Source: HLUCCA09 sp038757905 (GTDB lineage: Bacteria > Pseudomonadota > Alphaproteobacteria > Rhodobacterales > Rhodobacteraceae). From it: 7,746 bases of DNA. Position numbers and translations under genes: made by a program. The first letter of the stretch is position 1, and each line of letters begins with the position of its first letter. Shown in pieces: positions 1 through 6,374 of the stretch. The notes beneath the pieces are model-generated. The model did not search any database. It was not told the DNA's origin and saw only the letters and a list, made by a program, of their open reading frames with translations. The stretch lies in NCBI GenBank assembly GCA_038757905.1, contig JBCDGG010000193.1:1-7746 (forward strand), read 5' to 3'.

Positions 1-84
1 CATCCAAAGCGCCGGGTCTGAGAAATGGTCGGACAGCATGTATGCGCTCCGTTCGGCGGATGGTTCGCCGTGTTCTGATGTCAT
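1..84 (-). CDS. cydB: Cytochrome bd-type quinol oxidase subunit II, N-terminal fragment
   Basis: Only the first 28 codons are present; the gene runs off the window at base 1. The peptide starts MTSEHGEPSAERSAYM and ends DPALWM, like the segment just before the first membrane helix of CioB/CydB proteins. It begins 42 bases after the cydA stop in the same direction, the usual cydAB order. Subunit II carries no haem itself but is the obligate membrane partner of subunit I. Two starts are possible: the ATG at 84-82 has GGGGAG only 3 bases upstream, while the in-frame ATG at 39-37 has GGAG 7 bases upstream, the more normal spacing, and gives the short N-terminus typical of the family. The identification rests mainly on position after cydA, because the diagnostic transmembrane region lies outside the window. 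Confidence 0.7.
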   Translation of the reverse strand, partial: MTSEHGEPSAERSAYMLSDHFSDPALWM

Positions 85-126
85 GCGCTCCCCGCGGGCC
101 GGGGAACGTGCCCGTCTTGGCCGCCG

Positions 127-1584
127 CTACTCGGCCGGTGTGATGCTTGGCGGTTTGCCGGATCGGTCCCCGTGTCCGATTGCGGCGGCCACCGCCGCGC
201 CCGAGGAGGGCTCCATCCCGCGGGTCGGCAAGGTCTCGCCCCGGCTGGACTTCCACGCCAGGTAGATGATGACGGCGACATAGGCGCCCGTCAGCAAGGC
301 GTAGATCGAAAGGTAGGCGATCAGCGTCGACAGCACGAGCGGCGCCGGCACGTCGGCCACGGCCTGGGCGGTGGTAACGACCCCGGTGACAAGCCAGGGC
401 TGCCGGCCGATCTCGGTGGTGTACCATCCGGCGAGGACGGCGATCCAACCGGAGAACGCCATCAGCACGAAGGCATAGAGCATCACCTTGGGCAGCGCCT
501 CCACCCGCCATCGGCGCGCATCGGACCCGCCCTTTCGGGCCATCAGGGCGACCGCGCCCCAGGACAGCGCGAGCATGGCAAAGCCAATTCCCACCATGAT
601 GCGGAAGCTGAAGAACACGGGGCTGACCGGTGGATGCATGATGGCGCCGTCCTCGGTGACGAAGTCGTTCAGCGCGGGGATCTGGCCGTTCCAGCTATGG
701 GTCAGGATGAGCGATCCGAGATGCGGGATCTTCACCGCATAGTCGTTAGAGCGTGTCTCTTCGTTCGGCAGGGCGAAGAGGATGAGCGGCACGCCCTCAC
801 CCTCGTGGTTCTCCCAATGGCCCTCCATCGCTGCCACCTTGGCCGGCTGGTATTCCAGCGTGTTCAGCCCGTGCTTGTCGCCGATCAGGATCTGAACCGG
901 GATCGTCAGCGCGGCCAGAACGATGCCGAAGCGCAGCGTCGCCGCGACGGAGTCCGACCGGTCGCCGAACAGGCGCCGCAAAGCGGAGACGCCGGCAATC
1001 AGGAATGCCACCGTCAGGACGGAGGCCAGCAGCATGTGCGTCAGCCGGTAGGGCATCGAAGGGTTGAAGATGATGTCGATCCAGTTGGTGGCGTGCACCA
1101 CGCCATCGCGGATCTCGTAGCCGTCCGGCGTGTGCATCCAGGAGTTCAGAACCAGGATCCAGAAGGCCGACAGCGTCGTTCCGAAAGCGACCAGAAAGGT
1201 GGCCAGGGTATGCAGCCAGCCGGGCACACGGCTGAAACCGAAGAGCATGATCCCGAGGAACCCGGCCTCCAGGAAGAAAGCGGTCAGCACCTCGTAGGCC
1301 AGAAGCGGGCCCGCCACGTTGCCGACCGTTTCCATGAAGCCGGGCCAATTGGTGCCGAACTGGAACGACATCGTGATCCCGGAGACCACGCCCATCGCGA
1401 AGGACAGCGCGAACACCTTCACCCAGAAGCGGTAGGCGTCCATCCACTTCATGTCGCCGGTCGCGTTGTAGCGCAGCTTGAACCACATCAGCACCCAGCC
1501 GAGCGCGATGGTGATGGTGGGAAAGAGAATGTGGAATGAGATATTCGCGCCGAACTGAATGCGCGAAAGCATCAGCGTGTCCAT
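127..1584 (-). CDS. cydA: Cytochrome bd-type (cyanide-insensitive-like) quinol oxidase subunit I
   Basis: This integral membrane protein of 485 residues is the haem-bearing subunit of a terminal oxidase that oxidises quinol and reduces O2 to water. Residues matching known E. coli CydA positions are visible: His18 (haem b595 ligand), Glu98 and Glu106 (in YEVLTAFFLEAGF), His183 and Met330 (haem b558 ligands), Arg328, and the quinol-site pair Lys249 and Glu254. The GRQPW signature is at 393-397. The Q-loop between roughly 235 and 320 lacks the long C-terminal insertion of E. coli CydA, so this is the short-loop, CIO-like class. E. coli Glu445 aligns with Gly401, as I recall for CIO proteins. Several strongly hydrophobic helices are present, and the final ~40 residues form a polar, Gly/Pro/Ser-rich tail. 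The start is set by GGAGGT three bases upstream and by the MDTLMLSRIQFG beginning, which matches the family; an upstream in-frame GTG at 1620 would add 12 unlikely residues. cydB follows 42 bases later and a LysR gene precedes it. cioA is an equally suitable symbol. Confidence 0.96.
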   Translation of the reverse strand: MDTLMLSRIQFGANISFHILFPTITIALGWVLMWFKLRYNATGDMKWMDAYRFWVKVFALSFAMGVVSGITMSFQFGTNWPGFMETVGNVAGPLLAYEVLTAFFLEAGFLGIMLFGFSRVPGWLHTLATFLVAFGTTLSAFWILVLNSWMHTPDGYEIRDGVVHATNWIDIIFNPSMPYRLTHMLLASVLTVAFLIAGVSALRRLFGDRSDSVAATLRFGIVLAALTIPVQILIGDKHGLNTLEYQPAKVAAMEGHWENHEGEGVPLILFALPNEETRSNDYAVKIPHLGSLILTHSWNGQIPALNDFVTEDGAIMHPPVSPVFFSFRIMVGIGFAMLALSWGAVALMARKGGSDARRWRVEALPKVMLYAFVLMAFSGWIAVLAGWYTTEIGRQPWLVTGVVTTAQAVADVPAPLVLSTLIAYLSIYALLTGAYVAVIIYLAWKSSRGETLPTRGMEPSSGAAVAAAIGHGDRSGKPPSITPAE

Positions 1585-1802
1585 GACACCTCCGTAGCGG
1601 CCACACGATGGGCGCGCCACCGCCTGGCAGCACGCCTATGGAAGAGCCCATGCAGATCTGTTCATCATATCCCGGCCCGTTCGCTCCGCCGGGGTTATCC
1701 GACACGTAGGGTGCGCCGCTTGCGTTTCAAAAGGATGCGACAGCCTGCGACATTCTTGCCAACCGGCGCGTCCTCTCTGGGCCGGCGGAGGGGGCAAACC
1801 GG
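1585..1802 (-). promoter_or_regulatory. Intergenic leader and probable promoter region of cydAB
   Basis: This 218-base gap between the lysR stop and the cydA start holds no convincing gene. Reading toward cydA, it contains a direct repeat of TGCGACA (plus-strand sense) at 1736-1742 and 1746-1752, then a TTGAAA hexamer (1730-1725) that could be a -35 element, although no good -10 lies at 16-18 bases. Further down is an A/T-rich patch around GATATGATGAACAGATC (about 1675-1659). I searched by eye for the FNR/FnrL palindrome TTGAT-N4-ATCAA, common upstream of alphaproteobacterial oxidases, and saw none. The promoter role is inferred from position; the exact start site is unknown. Confidence 0.4.
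1736..1752. repeat. 10-base-phased direct repeat TGCGACA upstream of cydA
   Basis: Two exact copies of TGCGACA are separated by GCC, giving a 10-base period, so both copies face the same side of the helix. They lie about 150-170 bases upstream of the cydA ATG and just upstream of a TTGAAA hexamer, a position suited to an activator. The heptamer resembles the YGCGRCR half-site I recall for the RegA/PrrA redox response regulators, which control cyd genes in Rhodobacter. The repeat is directly visible; the regulator assignment is inference, and the adjacent LysR protein is an alternative ligand. Confidence 0.45.
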
Positions 1803-2681
1803 TCAATGCGGCCAGGAGAATGTCTGCGCCAGGCGCACCAGGGCCGCCGCCGCGGGCGGGTATTGCCGCCCGGGAACCGACGCCAGGCACACCTCGCGCT
1901 CGATCACCGGATCGGTCAATGGCCGCAGCTGCAATCCTTCCTGTGTCACGGACAGTTCGGGGAAGAAGGCCACGCCGAGACCGGCCTGAACCATCCCCTG
2001 CACCCAGGTGTCGCGCTCGGCGCGGAAGCGCGCGTTGAACCGGATCGAACGGCTCTCGAACGCCGCGCGCAGCACCTCGCGTATCTCGCATTGCAGGCGC
2101 CCGACCACGGGGATGCCGTCCAGATCCCGAAGGGTGAGGCTGTCCTGGGCGCACAACGGGTGATCTGCGGGCAGGGCGATGGCGTAGCGCTCGCGATAAA
2201 GGGGCAGCAGCGTCAGCTTGCCCTCCAGCTCCGGAAGGCTGGCGACGACGGCCAGATCCAGATCGTCGCCCTGCAGGCTGCGCGCCAGATCCGGACCGGC
2301 GCCCACATGGATCGACACCTCGACATCGGCATGGGCGTTTCCGAAGACCTGCAGCAGCGGGCCGAACCGCGACGGCCCGATCGACGCCTGCACCCCAAGG
2401 CGCACGGGCACCTCGCTCAGCAGGTTGAAGTTCGATGCAATCGTCTGGGCTGCCTGCGCCTCGGCAGCGATCTGCCGAAGATGGGGCAGCAGCGACCGCC
2501 CGAGCCGACTGAGGATAATCTTGCGGCCCTCGCGATGGAACAGGGGCGCATCCAGTTCCGCTTCGAGCGCCTTGATCCCTTTTGTCAGGGCGGGCTGACT
2601 CACGTGGCAGCTGGCCGCTGCGCGCGTGAAGTTCAGGTGATCCGCCGCCGCGAGGACGTAGCGGATCTGGTACATCTCCAT
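1803..2681 (-). CDS. LysR-family transcriptional regulator
   Basis: This 292-residue protein has the standard length and layout of LysR-type regulators. Residues 1-60 form the winged helix-turn-helix (MEMYQIRYVLAAADHLNFTR, then ...SCHVSQPALTKGIKALE and the PLFHR wing), and about 90-290 form the periplasmic-binding-protein-like effector domain beginning VPVRLGVQAS. A conserved-looking segment GRLQCEIRE places a cysteine at 198, close to the position of the peroxide-sensing Cys199 of OxyR, but no partner cysteine occurs near 208 (residue 207 is Ala, 208 Phe). The ATG at 2681 is chosen by homology of the N-terminus; the upstream frame opens with a TTG at 2741 and would add 20 atypical residues. 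No strong Shine-Dalgarno is seen, only GGA/CGGA. The gene precedes cydAB in the same direction, so control of the oxidase is a reasonable guess, as is autoregulation. The effector is unknown. Confidence 0.93.
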   Translation of the reverse strand: MEMYQIRYVLAAADHLNFTRAAASCHVSQPALTKGIKALEAELDAPLFHREGRKIILSRLGRSLLPHLRQIAAEAQAAQTIASNFNLLSEVPVRLGVQASIGPSRFGPLLQVFGNAHADVEVSIHVGAGPDLARSLQGDDLDLAVVASLPELEGKLTLLPLYRERYAIALPADHPLCAQDSLTLRDLDGIPVVGRLQCEIREVLRAAFESRSIRFNARFRAERDTWVQGMVQAGLGVAFFPELSVTQEGLQLRPLTDPVIEREVCLASVPGRQYPPAAAALVRLAQTFSWPH

Positions 2682-2757
2682 TGGTCCGATCCGACGTTCA
2701 ACCCCCACCAACAGACAATGACACACGCCGCCAAGACGCAACTCGCCAAAAAGGGCA

Positions 2758-2784
2758 GGTCAAATCGCCTGTACGGGTTGATCC
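2758..2784. repeat. Imperfect inverted repeat upstream of lysR (candidate operator)
   Basis: The outer arms are GGTCAA (2758-2763) and TTGATCC (2778-2784), complementary apart from one extra base. The centre CCTGTACGGG (2768-2777) is itself nearly self-complementary around GTAC. The structure lies about 77-103 bases upstream of the lysR ATG and some 40-65 bases beyond the ALDH stop. Dyads in this position often bind the LysR protein itself. No T-run follows on the minus strand at the expected distance, so an intrinsic terminator for the ALDH transcript is less likely. On the minus strand the GGTCAA arm reads TTGACC and could also serve as a -35 hexamer for lysR. Confidence 0.35.
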
Positions 2785-2822
2785 TGGGCTATACCGGCAG
2801 GTGCGCGCGGGGCGCCCTCCGC

Positions 2823-5159
2823 TCATCCCTCGCCGTAGGGAACCCACACCGTCTTGACCTCTGTCGCGGCGCGCAGGAACGCCCGCCCCTCGGCCTGCGG
2901 CGCCATCCAGTCCGTCCGCAGGGACCACGTGCGCTTCAGCGTGTCGGCGGCTTTCGTCTCGATCTCGGTATCGAGCGCGGGATCCGCGAAGTTCCAGATC
3001 GCGCCAACCGCCGCGTGGGACGCCAGGACGGGTGCCAGACCGGCGGCCTGCCCGGTGACGATGTTCACGACCCCCGCCGGAACGTCCGACGTTTCCAGCA
3101 CCTGGTAGAAATCGGTGGCGGATAGCGGGAATGCCTCAGAGGCCACAAGCACCGTACGATTGCCCATCGCCATGGCCGGCGCCATTGCCGTGATCAGGCC
3201 GAGCAGCGGCGCCTCCCCCGGACACAGCGCGCCGATCACACCGATCGGCTCGTTGAGGGCGAGGGCGAGGCCGCGCATCGGCACGCCCTTTGCGGCCCCG
3301 TCGAACTTGTCCGCCCAGGCGGCCCAGGTGAAGAGGCGCGCGATGGTGGCTTCGACCTCGGGCACGCCGTCGGCGCCCGTCATGGCCGCGATCCGGTCGG
3401 CGAACTCGTCCCCCCGCGCAGCCAGGTTCTCGGCGATGAAGTACAGGATCTGTGCCCTGGCATGGCCCGTCGTCCGCGCCCAGCCCGCGGCCTTCTCCGC
3501 CGCCTCGACGGCGTTGCGGATATCCTTGCGGTTGCCCTCCCCCACGTGGCCGAGAAGAGTACCGCCCGGCGCCCAAACGGCGCGCGCATAGCCGCCATCG
3601 GGCCGGGCCTGCTTGCCGCCGATATACATCTTCGCGGTCCGGTCGATCCCACCCGCGGGCGCTGCCGTCTCGGGCGCGGCCGCGGCTTTCGCCACCTCGA
3701 CGCCTGCGGGCAGATCCGCGCGCGTGTAGGCAAAAAGCCCCTCCCAGCCGCCTTCCCGCCCGAAGCCGCTTTCACGGACGCCACCGAACCCCGCCGCCGC
3801 ATCGAAGAAGTTCGTGCCGTTCACCCAGACAACGCCTGCCGCCAGCTTCGGCGCGACGTCCAGGGCGAGGTTCACGTTCTCCGACCAGATGCTCGCGGCC
3901 AGCCCGTAGCGGGTGTCGTTGGCCAGCGCCACGGCTTCCGCGGGCGTGCGGAAGGTGGTGGAGACAAGAACCGGCCCGAAAATCTCCTCCTGCATGAGGC
4001 GCGCGGCGGGCGACAAACCGGTGACCAGCGTCGGCGGGTAATAGCAGCCTTCGGGGATCGTGACGGCGGCATGATACACCTCGCCCTCGGCCCCGCCCTC
4101 GTCGACCATGCGGGTGATCGTCTGGAGTTGCACCGGGTCGACCACGGCCCCAAGGTCGATCGACTTGTCGAGCGGATCCCCCATGCGCAGCTTGTCCATG
4201 CGCGCCTTGAGGCGGGCGTGAAAGCGCTCGGCGATGCCTTCCTGCACCAGCAGGCGGGAGCCGGCGCAGCACACCTGGCCCTGATTGAACCAGATCGCAT
4301 CGACGAGGCCCTCGATCGCGCTGTCGAGATCGGCATCGTCGAACACGACATAGGGGGACTTGCCCCCCAACTCGAGCGTCAGGGCCTTCCCCGTGCCGGC
4401 AGTCGCGCGGCGGATTTCGCGGCCAACGGCGGTGGAGCCGGTGAAGGCGATCTTGTCCACCGGTGCGTCCACCAGCATGCGCCCCGCCGCGCCGTCGCCA
4501 GTGACGATGTTCACCACGCCCGCGGGCACGCCCGCCTCCTGACACACCTGCGCAAAGAGCAGCGCCGTGAGCGAGGTGTACTCGGCGGGCTTAAGAACGA
4601 CGGTGTTGCCCATGGCGAGGGCGGGCGCGATCTTCCAGGCGAGCATCAGCAGCGGAAAGTTCCACGGCACGATCTGGCCGCAGACGCCCAGCGCCCGCCG
4701 CCCCGGCAACTCCGCCGCCATCAGCTGCGCCATCCCGGCGTGGTAGTAGAAGTGGCGCACCCCGAGCGGCACGTCGATATCGCGCGCCTCGCGGATGGGC
4801 TTGCCGTTATCCATGACCTCGAGCACCGCAAAGAGGCGCGCATGTTTCTGCAGAAGCCGCGCGATCGCATAAAGCACCCGCGCGCGCCCGTGGCCGCCGA
4901 GGCCTTCCCAAGCCGGCTGTGCGGCGCGCGCGGCGGCGACGGCCGCGTCGATGTCGGCCTGGCCGGCCTGGCTGAGTTGGGCGAGCAGGGTGCCGGTGGC
5001 CGGATTGCGGCTCTCGAAACCGTCGCCGGGCTCGGTGAACCCGCCATTGATGAAGTGGCCGAAGGCGCCGCCTGCATCCTCGAGCCAGGCCAGCGCGGCC
5101 TCGGCGCTTTCGGGCGCGGGGCCGTATTCCATCGTTTCCAGGATCTCTTGAACCGTCAT
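2823..5159 (-). CDS. Two-domain aldehyde dehydrogenase, ALDH16 type
   Basis: This 778-residue NAD(P)+-dependent aldehyde dehydrogenase contains a complete catalytic unit followed by a second, degenerate one. In the first unit (about 35-485) I see PWNFP with Asn167, VLKPAE with Lys190, the GSTAVG nucleotide loop at 241-246, the general base Glu263 in ELGGK, the catalytic Cys297 in NQGQVCCAGSR, and EEIFGP at 391-396. An Ala/Pro-rich linker (about 489-506) leads to the second unit (about 508-778), which keeps ALDH-like stretches such as NEPIGVIGALCPGEAPLLG and DVPAGVVNIVTG but has no ELGGK or catalytic-cysteine motif. This is the ALDH16 architecture, known from an active Loktanella enzyme and the vertebrate ALDH16A1; ordinary ALDHs are about 500 residues. 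The ATG at 5159 has AGGAAG seven bases upstream. It follows deoC by 88 bases in the same direction, making acetaldehyde from DeoC a plausible substrate; that substrate is inferred, not shown. Confidence 0.95.
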   Translation of the reverse strand: MTVQEILETMEYGPAPESAEAALAWLEDAGGAFGHFINGGFTEPGDGFESRNPATGTLLAQLSQAGQADIDAAVAAARAAQPAWEGLGGHGRARVLYAIARLLQKHARLFAVLEVMDNGKPIREARDIDVPLGVRHFYYHAGMAQLMAAELPGRRALGVCGQIVPWNFPLLMLAWKIAPALAMGNTVVLKPAEYTSLTALLFAQVCQEAGVPAGVVNIVTGDGAAGRMLVDAPVDKIAFTGSTAVGREIRRATAGTGKALTLELGGKSPYVVFDDADLDSAIEGLVDAIWFNQGQVCCAGSRLLVQEGIAERFHARLKARMDKLRMGDPLDKSIDLGAVVDPVQLQTITRMVDEGGAEGEVYHAAVTIPEGCYYPPTLVTGLSPAARLMQEEIFGPVLVSTTFRTPAEAVALANDTRYGLAASIWSENVNLALDVAPKLAAGVVWVNGTNFFDAAAGFGGVRESGFGREGGWEGLFAYTRADLPAGVEVAKAAAAPETAAPAGGIDRTAKMYIGGKQARPDGGYARAVWAPGGTLLGHVGEGNRKDIRNAVEAAEKAAGWARTTGHARAQILYFIAENLAARGDEFADRIAAMTGADGVPEVEATIARLFTWAAWADKFDGAAKGVPMRGLALALNEPIGVIGALCPGEAPLLGLITAMAPAMAMGNRTVLVASEAFPLSATDFYQVLETSDVPAGVVNIVTGQAAGLAPVLASHAAVGAIWNFADPALDTEIETKAADTLKRTWSLRTDWMAPQAEGRAFLRAATEVKTVWVPYGEG

Positions 5160-5247
5160 GGGCGTTCTTCCTGCTTCAACTGCGTCCGGGCCGCGCTGGC
5201 CGCGGGCTCATCTCACGGGCCGATGCCGTGGCCCCTTGGTGGATGCC

Positions 5248-6297
5248 TCAGGCCATTGGGTGCCGCCAAGCGGCGGAATAGGCTCCGGTCACGTGATGCT
5301 CCAACTGCCGCTCGATATCGCCCAGCAGCGACGACGCCCCGAAGCGGAACAGATCGGGGCGCAACCACCTGTCCCCCAGTTCTTCCTTCATCAGCGCCAG
5401 ATACATCAGCGCATCCTTGGCCTTGGAGATGCCGCCCGCGGGCTTGTAGCCGACGCGGTAGCCCGTGACCTCGTGGAACTCGCGTATGGCGCGGATCATC
5501 ACGAGCGTTACCGGAAGGGTTGCGTTCACGCCCTCCTTGCCGGTGGACGTCTTGATGAAATCCGCCCCCGCCATCATGCACACAAGGCTTGCACGGGCGA
5601 CGTTGCGCAGCGAGCCGAGCTCCCCGGTAGCCAGGATGGCCTTCACATGGGCGGCGCCGCAGGCACGGCGAAACTCGGACATCTCGTCATAGAGAGCTTG
5701 CCAATCGCCGGTCAGAACGTGCCGCCGGGAGATGACGATATCGATCTCCTCGGCCCCGGCGCGCACGCTTTCGCCGATCTCGGCGACCCGCAGGTGGAAG
5801 GGCGACAGACCCGCCGGAAAGCCGGTGGACACCGCCGCGACCGGAAGGCCCGACCCCTGAAGCGCCGCCACCGCCGTCGGGACCATGTCATGATACACGC
5901 AGACCGCACCGGTGGTGATCCCGGACACGCCGAGCGCCGCTTCGATATCGGCGCGCAGCGGCGCCCGGGCCTTGGCGCAGAGACGGCGCACACGGCCCGG
6001 TGTATCGTCGCCGGCGAGGGTCGTCAGATCGATGCACTGGATCGCGCGCACCAGCCAGGCGGCCTGCCATTCCTTCTTGATGGAACGGCGCCCGGGCAGC
6101 GCGGCACAGCGGCGCTCGATCGCGGATGTATTGGCCTGGGATCGCATCACCCAGTCCAGATCGAGCGGCTGACCGGGGTTGCGCGGCGCGCCGACCTGCG
6201 GCAGCCTGGGCGCGTCGGCTTTTGCGCCGGCCTCGGTGGACCCGCCTGCGGGCGTCTCTGTGACCGGTTCTGTGGCCGTTTCTGAGGGTGCGTCCAT
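5248..6297 (-). CDS. deoC: Deoxyribose-phosphate aldolase (long form)
   Basis: This 349-residue class I aldolase reversibly cleaves 2-deoxy-D-ribose-5-phosphate into glyceraldehyde-3-phosphate and acetaldehyde, the last step of deoxynucleoside catabolism in the cytoplasm. The catalytic residues are all visible: Lys249 in FIKTSTGK forms the Schiff base, Lys285 in YKPAGGI is the second active-site lysine, and Asp186 in EEIDIVI completes the relay. The C-terminal stretch RFGASSLLGDIERQ through HHVTGAY matches the long DERA form also found in animals. Residues 1-45 are a Thr/Glu/Pro/Gly-rich, probably disordered extension. The start at 6297 is set by GGAGGA six bases upstream; the open frame continues farther upstream but there only shadows the preceding gene. 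It lies 77 bases after the glycosyltransferase-like gene and 88 bases before the ALDH16 gene, so a shared transcript is likely. No deoA, deoD or deoR is visible in the window. Confidence 0.96.
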   Translation of the reverse strand: MDAPSETATEPVTETPAGGSTEAGAKADAPRLPQVGAPRNPGQPLDLDWVMRSQANTSAIERRCAALPGRRSIKKEWQAAWLVRAIQCIDLTTLAGDDTPGRVRRLCAKARAPLRADIEAALGVSGITTGAVCVYHDMVPTAVAALQGSGLPVAAVSTGFPAGLSPFHLRVAEIGESVRAGAEEIDIVISRRHVLTGDWQALYDEMSEFRRACGAAHVKAILATGELGSLRNVARASLVCMMAGADFIKTSTGKEGVNATLPVTLVMIRAIREFHEVTGYRVGYKPAGGISKAKDALMYLALMKEELGDRWLRPDLFRFGASSLLGDIERQLEHHVTGAYSAAWRHPMA

Positions 6298-6374
6298 CGG
6301 ATGTCCTCCGCCTTGTGGCGCCTCCGCTTGCAAATGTCTTCGTCGCACGGCCCGGCGCCGCTGCGCAAGCCGCG
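6298..6374 (-). other. Intergenic gap between the glycosyltransferase-like gene and deoC
   Basis: The gap is 77 bases. It carries the strong Shine-Dalgarno GGAGGA (6309-6304) that fixes the deoC start. I see no hairpin followed by T residues and no convincing promoter hexamers, which favours read-through from the upstream gene, but an independent deoC promoter inside the upstream coding region cannot be excluded. Confidence 0.4.

Noticed and set aside
172..1539. Plus-strand open frame of 455 codons opposite cydA
   Set aside because: It is antisense to an unmistakable CydA, and its product is rich in Arg, His, Gly and Gln with no recognisable domain, as expected for a GC-rich shadow frame.
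1763..1785. CCGGC/GCCGG hairpin after the lysR stop as a terminator
   Set aside because: The stem is only 5 base pairs with a 13-base loop, and no T-run follows on the minus strand.
1585..1802. FNR/FnrL box upstream of cydA
   Set aside because: No match to TTGAT-N4-ATCAA was found by eye; TTGAAA at 1730-1725 has no symmetric partner.
5214..5230. CACGG/CCGTG hairpin between deoC and the ALDH gene as a terminator or attenuator
   Set aside because: A short 5-base-pair stem in GC-rich DNA without a T-run is likely chance, and the spacing favours read-through.
3462..5468. Plus-strand open frame of 668 codons opposite the ALDH gene
   Set aside because: The length arises from GC-rich codon bias of the real gene; the product has His/Arg-rich low-complexity character and no motif.
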